5,497 nucleotides of DNA from Deltaproteobacteria bacterium. GTDB lineage: Bacteria > Desulfobacterota > Syntrophia > Syntrophales > UBA2210. Numbering within the stretch: position 1 is the stretch's first letter; the number at the start of each line of letters is the position of its first letter. Location of the stretch: the NCBI GenBank assembly GCA_019314085.1, contig JAFCZZ010000248.1, positions 1-5,497 on the forward strand, read 5' to 3'. Positions 1-5,390 of this stretch are shown piece after piece. The position numbers and the translations under genes are program-made. The notes beneath the pieces were generated by a model that had not been told where the DNA came from, searched no databases, and saw nothing but the letters and a program-made list of their open reading frames with translations.

Positions 1-1289
1 GAATCCAGTACCTTCCCCCGGATCCCTATGTTGGAAACCGCAAGCTCGTTGGTATTGACGGCAGAGCCCTCGACCACCATAATGTTTTCGGCAGTCCAGC
101 CCTTGACAAATCGTTCCCCCACGTTTATCAGGGTTACTCTCAACTCGGGCGCGCCCTCATCCGGAGTATCCTTGCCCTTTATTCCCAGCATCTTTTCTAC
201 CTTGGGCAAAACGGCCTCTTTGACTCCTTCGATTCCCCCTGAATCCTCTATCCCCAACGTTTTTTCTACCCAGGGGAACACCCTGTTCGAAACCGTCTCC
301 CGTGCCTCGGGCACCAGCCACAAATACACACCCCCCGACAGCAAAGCAACCAGCACCAGATAGAGCACTATCTTCGTACCGAGGGTCAACAACTGCCGTA
401 GTCTCTTTTTTCCCGTGATTTTCTCGTTGTAGATCACCTCGTCAGAATCGCCGAATGCCCACGGTTCCCTTACCCGTTGTCTTCCTCCGCCATCTTCACC
501 GTCTGTGGCTTCACCGGCATCCCCGAAGGTCTCCTCCCCCTCCCATTTGAGCCCCTGGTCGGCATCCCCAGCGTCGCCCCCCCCCGCAATCCGGTCTTCC
601 TCGTCCTCCGCCCTCTCGATCTCTATTCCCTCACCGGCACCTTCCGCTTCGGTCTTTTCCACGGTACCGTCTTCTTCTTCCTCCGCCCCTTCCATCTCCA
701 TGCTCTCGCCGGTATCAAGGGGGACACCTTCCCCCGTGGGCTCTTCGTCGGCATCGCTGGCTTCGGGCTCCCCCACGGCACTGTCTTCTTCCTGCACCCC
801 TTCCATCTCTATGCCACCGCCAGCATCTTCCGCTTCGACCTTCTCCGCAACCTGGTCTTCTTCCTCCATCCTTTCGATCTCTATTCCATCACCAGCATCC
901 TGGTAAGCGTCCTCCCATGTGGGCTCTTCGCCGGTATCGCCCGCTTCGGCCTCCCCCACGGTGCTACCATCCTTTTCCTCCGCCCCTTTGATCTCTATGC
1001 CCTCGCCGGCATCCTGGTAGGCATCCTCCCATGTGGGCTCTTCGCCGGTATCGCTCGCTTCGGCCTCCCCCACGACACCGTCTCTCTCTTTCGCTCTCTC
1101 TTCCTGGGTCTCTTCCTGGATTTTTCTCTCCGGGTCCACCAAGTCCATCAGCGAGGAGATTTCAGACAGGGGATTCTTTTGAAAGAAAACCGTCTCGCAA
1201 TTGCGGCATCTCACCCATACCCCTTTGCCAGTTACCTTCATCTTATCAAACCGGTATTTCGTTCCGCACTTTTTACACTGAATAATCAC
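1..1289 (-). CDS. MJ0042-type zinc-ribbon / DUF3426 membrane protein, partial at left edge
   Basis: Read on the minus strand, a frame opens with GTG at 1289 and stays open to the left edge, giving 429 complete codons without a stop. Residues 1-35 form a zinc ribbon with CxxC pairs at C5/C8 (CKKC) and C28/C31 (CRNC), as in the MJ0042 finger family. Residues of roughly 70-230 are a very acidic Glu/Asp/Gly/Ala repeat region, followed by a basic stretch (GKKRLRQ). One hydrophobic helix lies near residues 304-326 (IVLYLVLVALLSGGVYLWLV). The visible end, with the pattern NIMVVEGSAVNTN, resembles DUF3426. The zinc ribbon plus acidic linker are therefore probably cytoplasmic and the DUF3426 domain on the far side of the inner membrane. 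The start is supported by a perfect AAGGAGG seven bases upstream, and it overlaps the hpt stop as GTGA. The function is unknown; related proteins occur in deltaproteobacteria. The C-terminus lies outside the window. Confidence 0.88.
   Translation of the reverse strand, partial: MIIQCKKCGTKYRFDKMKVTGKGVWVRCRNCETVFFQKNPLSEISSLMDLVDPERKIQEETQEERAKERDGVVGEAEASDTGEEPTWEDAYQDAGEGIEIKGAEEKDGSTVGEAEAGDTGEEPTWEDAYQDAGDGIEIERMEEEDQVAEKVEAEDAGGGIEMEGVQEEDSAVGEPEASDADEEPTGEGVPLDTGESMEMEGAEEEEDGTVEKTEAEGAGEGIEIERAEDEEDRIAGGGDAGDADQGLKWEGEETFGDAGEATDGEDGGGRQRVREPWAFGDSDEVIYNEKITGKKRLRQLLTLGTKIVLYLVLVALLSGGVYLWLVPEARETVSNRVFPWVEKTLGIEDSGGIEGVKEAVLPKVEKMLGIKGKDTPDEGAPELRVTLINVGERFVKGWTAENIMVVEGSAVNTNELAVSNIGIRGKVLD
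605..1078 (-). repeat. Degenerate tandem repeat encoding an acidic linker
   Basis: This block inside the zinc-ribbon gene is built from imperfect units. The best pair, 876-960 and 990-1074, is offset by 114 bp (38 codons) and differs at only 7 of 85 positions by my count. Each of these units encodes a segment of the type EEPTWEDAYQDAG followed by GIEI. More diverged copies lie to the left, for example around 736-782 at a 183-bp (61-codon) offset. All spacings are multiples of three, so the frame is kept. The repeat is probably a flexible, negatively charged spacer that changes in length by recombination or slippage. Confidence 0.8.
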
Positions 1290-1813
1290 AGTTCCCCCTC
1301 CTTGATTACGTAAATTTCCGGCAGGCACCTGAACTTTTCATCGAAATCAAGTCCGTATCCTACAACAAACCCCTCACTCAAGGCAAATCCCACATAGTCG
1401 GCGTTAACGGCCCTCTCGCGTCTCTGCTTCTTGTCGATCAACGCGCATACCTTTATAGAGCCGGGATGGCGTTCCTCCAGTTTTCCCTGTAGGAACGTAA
1501 TAGAGGCACCGGTGTCTATGATATCCTCCACGATCACCACGGCCTTCCCCTCTATATCCGTTTCTATATCCTTTGAGAAGGTTATGTCCCCGGAACTTAA
1601 CGACCCGGAGCCATAGCTTGCCAGCCTCACAAAATCTACCGTGTGCGGTATCTCCAGGTGCCGGGCAAGGTCAGCCATAAAGATAAAGGCCCCCTTCAGG
1701 ACACCTATCAGCACAACCTCTCTTCCCTCAAGATCGCGTGAGATTGTACTGGCCAGCGCTTTAACGCGTTTATCGATAATATCTTTCGAATAGAGGAGTT
1801 TTTTCTCTTTCAC
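1286..1813 (-). CDS. hpt: Hypoxanthine(-guanine) phosphoribosyltransferase
   Basis: Cytoplasmic purine-salvage enzyme that transfers the phosphoribosyl group of PRPP to hypoxanthine and/or guanine, giving IMP or GMP. The PRPP-binding motif VVIVEDIIDTGAS sits at about residues 92-104, with the typical acidic pair ED. The flexible-loop region SYGSGSLSSG is at about 66-75, and the C-terminal purine-site signature VGYGLDFDEKFRCLP at about 151-165. The GVLKGAFIFMADL segment near residue 37 is also typical. I chose GTG at 1813 (175 aa) because AAGGG at 1821-1825 sits seven bases upstream. A TTG at 1828 would add five residues (180 aa) but is preceded by a C-rich run with no ribosome site. Length matches the family (about 175-185 aa). 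It lies 32 bp downstream of the YkgJ-type gene and overlaps the zinc-ribbon gene by four bases (GTGA), so it is the middle gene of an apparent operon. Confidence 0.95.
   Translation of the reverse strand: MKEKKLLYSKDIIDKRVKALASTISRDLEGREVVLIGVLKGAFIFMADLARHLEIPHTVDFVRLASYGSGSLSSGDITFSKDIETDIEGKAVVIVEDIIDTGASITFLQGKLEERHPGSIKVCALIDKKQRRERAVNADYVGFALSEGFVVGYGLDFDEKFRCLPEIYVIKEGEL
1297..1303 (-). promoter_or_regulatory. Strong Shine-Dalgarno site of the zinc-ribbon gene
   Basis: The minus strand reads AAGGAGG here, followed by seven bases and then GTG at 1289. The site lies inside the last codons of hpt. It fixes the start of the zinc-ribbon gene and suggests this gene is translated efficiently even though it begins inside hpt. 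Confidence 0.75.
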
Positions 1814-1845
1814 AATCTGACCCTTCAATGGGGGGGCTGGGCCGA

Positions 1846-2688
1846 TCAGGCATTACCTTCGCCTGTGGCATCCATCGTATAACATGCTATGAAATCGTCA
1901 ATGTTTTTCTGAATAATCGCTTCCCCCCGCCTGAGTTCCTCCAGGTTTCTGAACCGTGAGGTGAGAGACAGGAATATCTTGTCGAACCTCGATCTCTCAC
2001 ACCCAAGGGTATCATAATCGATATGACTTATCATGTACTGTGAGCCATCAAAATAGTATTTTCCGAAGCGGTTGGTATCCGGTGACCGGAACTGCCAGGA
2101 AGTCTTCAGCGAAAAAAAGCCGAGGGCGATATCCCTGAGCCTTCCCTTCAGGCGATCCGGATGCACAACCTCATATATCCCTTCGCTTATAAACCGAAAA
2201 TACTCCTTGACCAGATCTATATCGGTAATGCACAGGCCATAGAGGTACCAGTCATCGATAATCCTGACCAGGGCAAGCTGCTCTGCGCGGGATATGAAGT
2301 GATAGCTGGGGCAGAAGTGTCCATCACACAGTTCCACTCCATAGAACGATACGTCCCGCATATCCACCCCGTCGTTTTGAAAGGGATGCAGGAGACACCC
2401 TACCCTTTTTTCCCCGCTATCGAGAAATCCCAGATATTCACAGCAGTATATCACCTCGTAGAGCTTTTCGCCGGGCTCACGTTTCTTTATCGTGTCCGAG
2501 AAGGCCTTGAGGTCGGCCGGGGTCTTGACCGCCTCACGAAACAGTTGCGTCCGATCCCTCAACTTCACAGTCAGAGATTCCCGTGTACTGTCCGCATAAT
2601 TATAGAGGCCACAACAGGCCCCGCAGGATTTACACACATCCGGCTGACAGAGATGAATACCGTCTTCCCCCTTCATCAAACCATCCAC
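1846..2688 (-). CDS. YkgJ-type cysteine-cluster protein (CxxCxxCC family)
   Basis: A 280-residue soluble protein with the CxxCxxCC signature C19-x2-C22-x2-C25-C26 (VCKSCGACCGLY), the hallmark of the putative zinc- or iron-chelating YkgJ family (PF03692). Further conserved-looking elements are YCCEYLGF (C82/C83), GCLLHP (C98) and ELCDGHFCPSYH (C121/C126). Later cysteines are C153, C230 and C269, for 13 in total. The cysteines crowd the N-terminal half; the rest, after about residue 150, is a mixed charged/aromatic region I do not recognise. It is much longer than the minimal domain of about 100 residues. No signal peptide or membrane helix is seen. GTG at 2688 is preferred because GGAAGGA lies just upstream; ATG four codons later (2676) is an alternative with a weaker site. 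It is the first gene of the leftward unit with hpt. The metal bound and the biochemical role are unknown. Confidence 0.85.
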   Translation of the reverse strand: MDGLMKGEDGIHLCQPDVCKSCGACCGLYNYADSTRESLTVKLRDRTQLFREAVKTPADLKAFSDTIKKREPGEKLYEVIYCCEYLGFLDSGEKRVGCLLHPFQNDGVDMRDVSFYGVELCDGHFCPSYHFISRAEQLALVRIIDDWYLYGLCITDIDLVKEYFRFISEGIYEVVHPDRLKGRLRDIALGFFSLKTSWQFRSPDTNRFGKYYFDGSQYMISHIDYDTLGCERSRFDKIFLSLTSRFRNLEELRRGEAIIQKNIDDFIACYTMDATGEGNA

Positions 2689-2712
2689 TACATCCTTCCC
2701 GATTTGTTCTCT

Positions 2713-2742
2713 TTTATATAGTCAAGCTGCGTAAAAAGGCAA
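2713..2742 (-). promoter_or_regulatory. Candidate sigma-70-type promoter of the YkgJ-hpt-zinc-ribbon operon
   Basis: On the minus strand TTGCCT (2742-2737, four of six matches to the -35 consensus) is followed after 18 bases by TATAAA (2718-2713, five of six matches to the -10). Transcription would begin near 2706, about 18 bases before the GTG at 2688, leaving room for the GGAAGGA ribosome site. This is inference from consensus matching only. Confidence 0.4.
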
Positions 2743-2813
2743 GGGATATTCTGGTTGTAATCCGGCGCGAAACAGGATAGGAACACACCTTGAAGAAGAT
2801 CCTTGCGGGATAG

Positions 2814-2852
2814 AGGGAGCAGGGGCCAGACTGTAAGATGCCCTATCTCCCT
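2814..2852 (+). other. Imperfect hairpin in the gltX leader
   Basis: Arms 2814-2826 (AGGGAGCAGGGGC) and 2840-2852 (GCCCTATCTCCCT) pair through six outer base pairs, a two-base internal mismatch and an inner GC-rich stem, around a 13-base loop. It lies about 50 bases before the gltX start and is not followed by a clear T-run. It could be a leader-RNA structure or chance. No tRNA-like or T-box motif was recognised. Confidence 0.25.
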
Positions 2853-2900
2853 TAACCCTGTCAATTATTCTCAAAACTAAAAGAGAACAGGAAGATCACG

Positions 2901-3836
2901 ATGCATACAGACAACAACCAGGTACGGGTACGATTCGCTCCCAGTCCAACAGGCTACCTGCATGTCGGGGGACTGAGAACGGCATTGTTCAATTATCTGT
3001 TCGCGCGCAAACATGGAGGAGCATTCATCCTGCGGATCGAGGATACGGACCAGAAGAGGTCCATCCCCGGCGCCTTGGGAGATCTCATCACTACACTCAC
3101 ACGAACCGGCCTCCAACACGATGAGGGCCCCGACATCGGGGGAGATTACGGGCCGTACATACAGTCGCAGCGGATCGACATCTATAAAGAATACACTCAG
3201 AAGCTCCTGGATTCGGGGAAGGCTTACTACTGCTTCTGCGACGAGGAACGGCTCAGCAGTCTCAGGGAAGAGCAGCGGAAGAGAAAGCGGCCGCCGATGT
3301 ACGACGGCAGATGCAGAGATCTGTCGGAGGGGGAGGTTGCAGACAATCTGGCCCGAGGGCTGCCCTTTGTCATCCGCCTGAGATATCCCACAGAGGGAAA
3401 GACCGTCTTCGATGATGTCGTGCGCGACAGGGTCGCCATCGACAACTCCATCGTCGATGATCAGGTCCTGATAAAGTCCGACGGGTTCCCCACCTATCAC
3501 TTCGCGAGCGTGGTGGACGACCACCTCATGAAGATCACACACGTCATACGCGGAGAGGAATGGCTTTCCAGCGTCCCGAAGCACATCTTCCTGTATGAAT
3601 CCTTCGGGTGGGAAGTGCCGATCTTCGTTCATCTGCCCCTGCTCCTCAATTCCGACCGGAGCAAGCTGAGCAAAAGGCAGGGGGATGTCTCTGTCGAGAG
3701 TTACCTCGAAAAGGGATATCTCACTGAGGTGCTCCTGAATTTTATCGCCCTCCTCGGATGGCACTCCGCGGATGACCGGGAGATATACTCCCTCGGGGAG
3801 CTGGAAGAGGCATTTTCACTGGAGAGAATCCGATAA
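2901..3836 (+). CDS. gltX: Glutamyl-tRNA synthetase, catalytic N-terminal fragment (truncated)
   Basis: Class I aminoacyl-tRNA synthetase that charges tRNA-Glu with glutamate using ATP, in the cytoplasm. The Rossmann catalytic core is intact. It has [19 protein letters not shown] at residues 12-30 (HVGG is the HIGH-type motif), LRIEDTD at 44-50, a cysteine pair CFC at 111-113 with C138 (similar in position to the zinc site of some GluRS), the RGEEWL segment, and KLSKR at 255-259. ATG at 2901 is supported by AGGA eight bases upstream. The frame ends at TAA 3834-3836 just after EEAFSLERI, where full-length GluRS normally continues with an SKSPAVFD-like stretch and the helix-bundle domains for another 160 or so residues. 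At 311 aa it is far shorter than the usual 460-500. The remaining C-terminal part lies downstream in another frame. As it stands the product lacks anticodon recognition and is probably non-functional, although the coding sequence otherwise looks well conserved. Confidence 0.93.
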   Translation: MHTDNNQVRVRFAPSPTGYLHVGGLRTALFNYLFARKHGGAFILRIEDTDQKRSIPGALGDLITTLTRTGLQHDEGPDIGGDYGPYIQSQRIDIYKEYTQKLLDSGKAYYCFCDEERLSSLREEQRKRKRPPMYDGRCRDLSEGEVADNLARGLPFVIRLRYPTEGKTVFDDVVRDRVAIDNSIVDDQVLIKSDGFPTYHFASVVDDHLMKITHVIRGEEWLSSVPKHIFLYESFGWEVPIFVHLPLLLNSDRSKLSKRQGDVSVESYLEKGYLTEVLLNFIALLGWHSADDREIYSLGELEEAFSLERIR

Positions 3837-4215
3837 ATATCTGAAGGTTATAACTACAGCTCGTGAGTACGTGTACTGCCTTTCGATGATCGTCGAACAT
3901 GCCCGGATGTTCTACGATACACTGGCCTTCTCGCAGGAGGACCGGGATCTTATAGAACAGGAAGATTCTCGGCGTATCTTTTCATACTGGATCGAGGCAC
4001 TCGGCGAGCAGGAGACATGGTCCCCGGATGACCTATCAGCCCTCGTCAAGAAGGGCATCGGCGATCTGGGTATAAAGGGTAAGAATTTTTATTTTCCCAT
4101 CCGCCTCGCGCTTTTCGGAAGCTGCCACGGGCCCGACATACCGACTCTCATAGATATACTTGGAAGGGATGAATCCGTAAAGCGATTGACCGACGCGCTA
4201 CACCTTGAACAATAG
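3829..4215 (+). pseudogene. gltX: gltX C-terminal fragment, out of frame with the catalytic half
   Basis: From about SDKYLKVI to the TAG at 4213-4215, this frame encodes about 128 residues of the GluRS anticodon-binding helical domains. The pattern IVEHARMFYDTLAFSQED aligns with the segment before the second cage domain in family members. LGIKGKNFYFPIRLALFGSC followed by HGPDIPTL is the characteristic C-terminal signature (compare KGKxLFMPIRxAxTGxxHGPELP in other GluRS). The frame is shifted by one base relative to the upstream fragment. About 50 residues that should lie between FSLERI and this segment are absent, including the WxNxxYI-type motif of the stem-contact region. The frame does extend upstream to an ATG at 3772, but that part overlaps the catalytic frame, has no ribosome site and encodes nonsense, so independent translation is unlikely. 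It is best treated as the 3' part of one broken gene spanning 2901-4215. Confidence 0.85.
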
Positions 4216-4220
4216 GAAGG

Positions 4221-4248
4221 AACGGCCCATACAGCCGTAGGGCCGTTT
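4221..4248 (+). terminator. Hairpin after gltX, probable terminator
   Basis: AACGGCCC (4221-4228) pairs with GGGCCGTT (4240-4247). The loop can add a further three pairs, TAC with GTA, around AGCC. It begins five bases after the gltX stop and is followed by only a short T-run (TTTCATGT), so termination may be modest. It sits between convergent genes and may serve both directions. Confidence 0.6.
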
Positions 4249-4286
4249 CATGTAATACGCTCTAGGGAATGGCACTCGCGATCTGT

Positions 4287-4724
4287 TCAAGAGTAGCCCG
4301 CGCTCTTCCCCGTCATATCGTCAACGGCAACCTGTATCACCACCGTACGGGCAAGGGCGTCCTCCGGGAAATCAAAAACCCCTTCCGAATAATGCCTCAT
4401 GATGATTCTCAACGCCTCGCGTTTCAATTCGGGGTCTCTAACACATGAGGCCTTGCCGAACCCCACGACACTCCGGTATCGAAACCCCCACGTGCAGGAC
4501 GCCTCTCCTGGAACAAGCTCATGATCCACATCCATCTCGAAACAGACGTTCCGGTTGTTCTCAAGAATCTCCAGCTTCCTGCCGCGCGGGGCACAATGAA
4601 AGTAGAGGCTGCCCGCCTCATACCCGAAGCAGAGCGGGACGACATAGGGATGGTCCCTCTCACACAGGGCGAGTCTGCACACCTGTGCCCGGCATATAAT
4701 CTCTTCAATCTCCTCCCGTTTCAC
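4287..4724 (-). CDS. NimA-like FMN-binding split-barrel protein (pyridoxamine 5'-phosphate oxidase family)
   Basis: A 145-residue protein matching the PNPOx-like, NimA/flavin-nucleotide-binding family. It has the N-terminal helix EEIEEIICRAQVCRLAL, the first barrel strands HPYVVPLCFGYEAGSLYFHCA, and the phosphate-contact type segment GRKLEILENNRNVCFEMD. These are followed by WGFRYRSVVGFGKASCV and a C-terminal VVIQVAVDDMTGKSAGY ending. Members bind FMN (some bind haem or F420) and are thought to reduce small compounds; some confer 5-nitroimidazole resistance, but the substrate here cannot be read from the sequence. I chose GTG at 4724 because AGGAG lies eight bases upstream and the protein then begins like its family. 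A TTG at 4745 would add seven residues without a good ribosome site. It is unusually rich in cysteine (C11, C16, C21, C32, C44, C61, C77, C94). It is read leftward, 60 bp after the small membrane-protein gene, and converges on gltX. Confidence 0.85.
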   Translation of the reverse strand: MKREEIEEIICRAQVCRLALCERDHPYVVPLCFGYEAGSLYFHCAPRGRKLEILENNRNVCFEMDVDHELVPGEASCTWGFRYRSVVGFGKASCVRDPELKREALRIIMRHYSEGVFDFPEDALARTVVIQVAVDDMTGKSAGYS

Positions 4725-4774
4725 GGTGTCTTCTCCTCTCCGCAATTAATCTTGTGTTACACAGTCCTTGTCCG

Positions 4775-4780
4775 GGTCAA
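4775..4780 (-). promoter_or_regulatory. Possible -35 element before the NimA-like gene
   Basis: The minus strand reads TTGACC (five of six matches to the -35 consensus) just after the stop of the small membrane-protein gene. No convincing -10 box follows at 16-18 bases; the nearest, TAACAC, is at 15. A separate promoter for the NimA-like gene is possible but weakly supported. Confidence 0.2.
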
Positions 4781-4784
4781 ATCG

Positions 4785-4964
4785 TCATGGAGCGGCATCA
4801 TCTTTTGTTTCCTTTGTTTCCTTACCCTTCTTGCGTGCAACATAGATGGTAAGGATGAGCATAATGGCCCCCACGAGGACGCTTATCTGGTCTTTGGAGA
4901 AGATCCCGTAGAGAAGGTCGCCTACTCCCACAAACATGAAAAAAATTAAAAAATATTTATTCAT
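4785..4964 (-). CDS. Small two-helix membrane protein, 59 aa
   Basis: An ATG at 4964 opens a 59-codon frame ending in TGA at 4785-4787. It is preceded by GGAG (4970-4973), five bases before the ATG, a good ribosome site. The protein has a hydrophobic segment at about residues 4-22 (FLIFFMFVGVGDLLYGIF), a short polar turn SKDQ, and a second hydrophobic segment at about 28-44 (SVLVGAIMLILTIYVA). It ends in a strongly charged tail (RKKGKETKETKDD). By the positive-inside rule the basic tail is likely cytoplasmic, so both ends would face the cytoplasm. I do not recognise the family. It lies directly upstream of the NimA-like gene on the same strand and may be co-transcribed with it. Confidence 0.72.
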   Translation of the reverse strand: MNKYFLIFFMFVGVGDLLYGIFSKDQISVLVGAIMLILTIYVARKKGKETKETKDDAAP

Positions 4965-4973
4965 ACCCTCTCC

Positions 4974-5144
4974 TTGCCGACTGAGTGCCTGACATCAGCG
5001 ATCTGGCCTCTCTGAAAATTCCTACCCGATAACCGTATTATGCACAAGAGAAAAGGAGGATCGATTCGGAACGAAACCGCCGTGGAACGAACACCCGAGC
5101 GGAGAGAAAACCCCGCGCATCCAGCTGTTCCACGGAAACAGGAC
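4974..5144. other. Region without a recognisable gene
   Basis: No frame here has a plausible start, ribosome site and protein-like composition. It contains a 9-bp inverted repeat, CCGTGGAAC (5080-5088) and GTTCCACGG (5127-5135), separated by 38 bases. A match of that size is roughly what chance would give once in this window. I see no tRNA, riboswitch or other RNA signature. It may be a leader for the small membrane-protein gene. Confidence 0.4.
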
Positions 5145-5171
5145 GACATATCACCGGTGACATGTCAGTCC
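5141..5171. repeat. Long near-perfect palindrome
   Basis: Positions 5145-5155 (GACATATCACC) and 5156-5166 (GGTGACATGTC) form a 22-bp inverted repeat with a single mismatch and a perfect TCACCGGTGA centre. GGAC (5141-5144) and GTCC (5168-5171) extend the pairing past a one-base bulge. The absence of any loop favours a dimeric-protein binding site over an RNA terminator. However, it lies directly at the stop codon of the minus-strand frame described next, where a terminator would also be expected. Confidence 0.6.
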
Positions 5172-5359
5172 GTATCCTTGGGCACGCTCTCTTCGCCTTT
5201 TTTATAGAATGATGATGTCTCATCGCTAAGCAGGTAATAGGTCGTGATGGAGAAAAGGATGATGTTGATCAGGCCTGCAGCGGAGGAGGGGGAATATAAC
5301 CTTTTGTCAACGGTCAGGACGTATAGATCGTACGGTCCCGCCCTTATTACAGTAAAACG
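5165..5359 (-). pseudogene. Possible small membrane-protein remnant with no canonical start
   Basis: The minus strand is open for 64 codons between an upstream TAA (5360-5362) and a TGA at 5165-5167. The encoded residues look protein-like: a polar start (PYDLYVLTVDKRLYSPSS), one hydrophobic helix (AAGLINIILFSITTYYLL) and a charged tail (SDETSSFYKKGEESVPKDTD). Third codon positions in the right-hand part are GC-rich, as in neighbouring genes. Yet the frame has no ATG, GTG or TTG. A TTG at about 5311 in another frame would need a single frameshift near 5280 to join it. It may be a decayed gene, a gene with a rare start such as CTG, a sequencing error, or chance. I do not recognise a family. Confidence 0.33.
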
Positions 5360-5390
5360 TTATAAGAAAATTTGATTCCACTTGGAATCA
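5359..5390 (-). promoter_or_regulatory. Palindromic candidate operator over a weak promoter
   Basis: TGATTCC (5373-5379) and GGAATCA (5384-5390) form a perfect 7-bp inverted repeat around ACTT. On the minus strand TATAAC (5364-5359) is a five-of-six -10 match, and a poor -35 (TTCCAA) seventeen bases upstream lies within the palindrome. A regulator bound there could control the frame at 5165-5359. On the plus strand a weak TTGGAA/AATAAT pair also overlaps the palindrome. Inference only. Confidence 0.3.

Noticed and set aside
477..1313. A 278-codon plus-strand open frame with repeated hydrophobic blocks (GLFAGIARFGLPHG) that looks like a repetitive membrane protein.
   Set aside because: It is the exact antisense of the acidic repeat of the zinc-ribbon gene: Glu, Gly and Ala codons read backwards give Phe, Leu and Pro/Ala. 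The minus frame has the zinc ribbon, DUF3426, a perfect ribosome site and coupling to hpt.
2161..2721. A 186-codon plus-strand open frame opposite the YkgJ-type gene.
   Set aside because: It is the antisense of the cysteine-cluster gene, with no ribosome site or recognisable domain.
2877..3764. A 295-codon minus-strand open frame opposite gltX.
   Set aside because: The plus strand encodes unmistakable GluRS motifs (HVGG, KLSKR); the minus frame shows no family features and is its shadow.
3772..3836. The ATG at 3772 as a separate start for the GluRS C-terminal fragment, making a natural split synthetase.
   Set aside because: There is no ribosome site, the first 20 or so residues do not resemble GluRS, and about 50 essential residues are missing from both pieces.
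5080..5135. A 9-bp inverted repeat, CCGTGGAAC and GTTCCACGG, with a 38-base spacer, as terminal repeats or an attachment site.
   Set aside because: A match of this length at this spacing is expected about once by chance in a window of this size, and no mobile-element gene is nearby.
5247..5375. A 42-codon plus-strand frame starting MEKRMMLIRPAAEE.
   Set aside because: It has a weak ribosome site and no protein-like pattern, and lies opposite the more convincing minus-strand frame.
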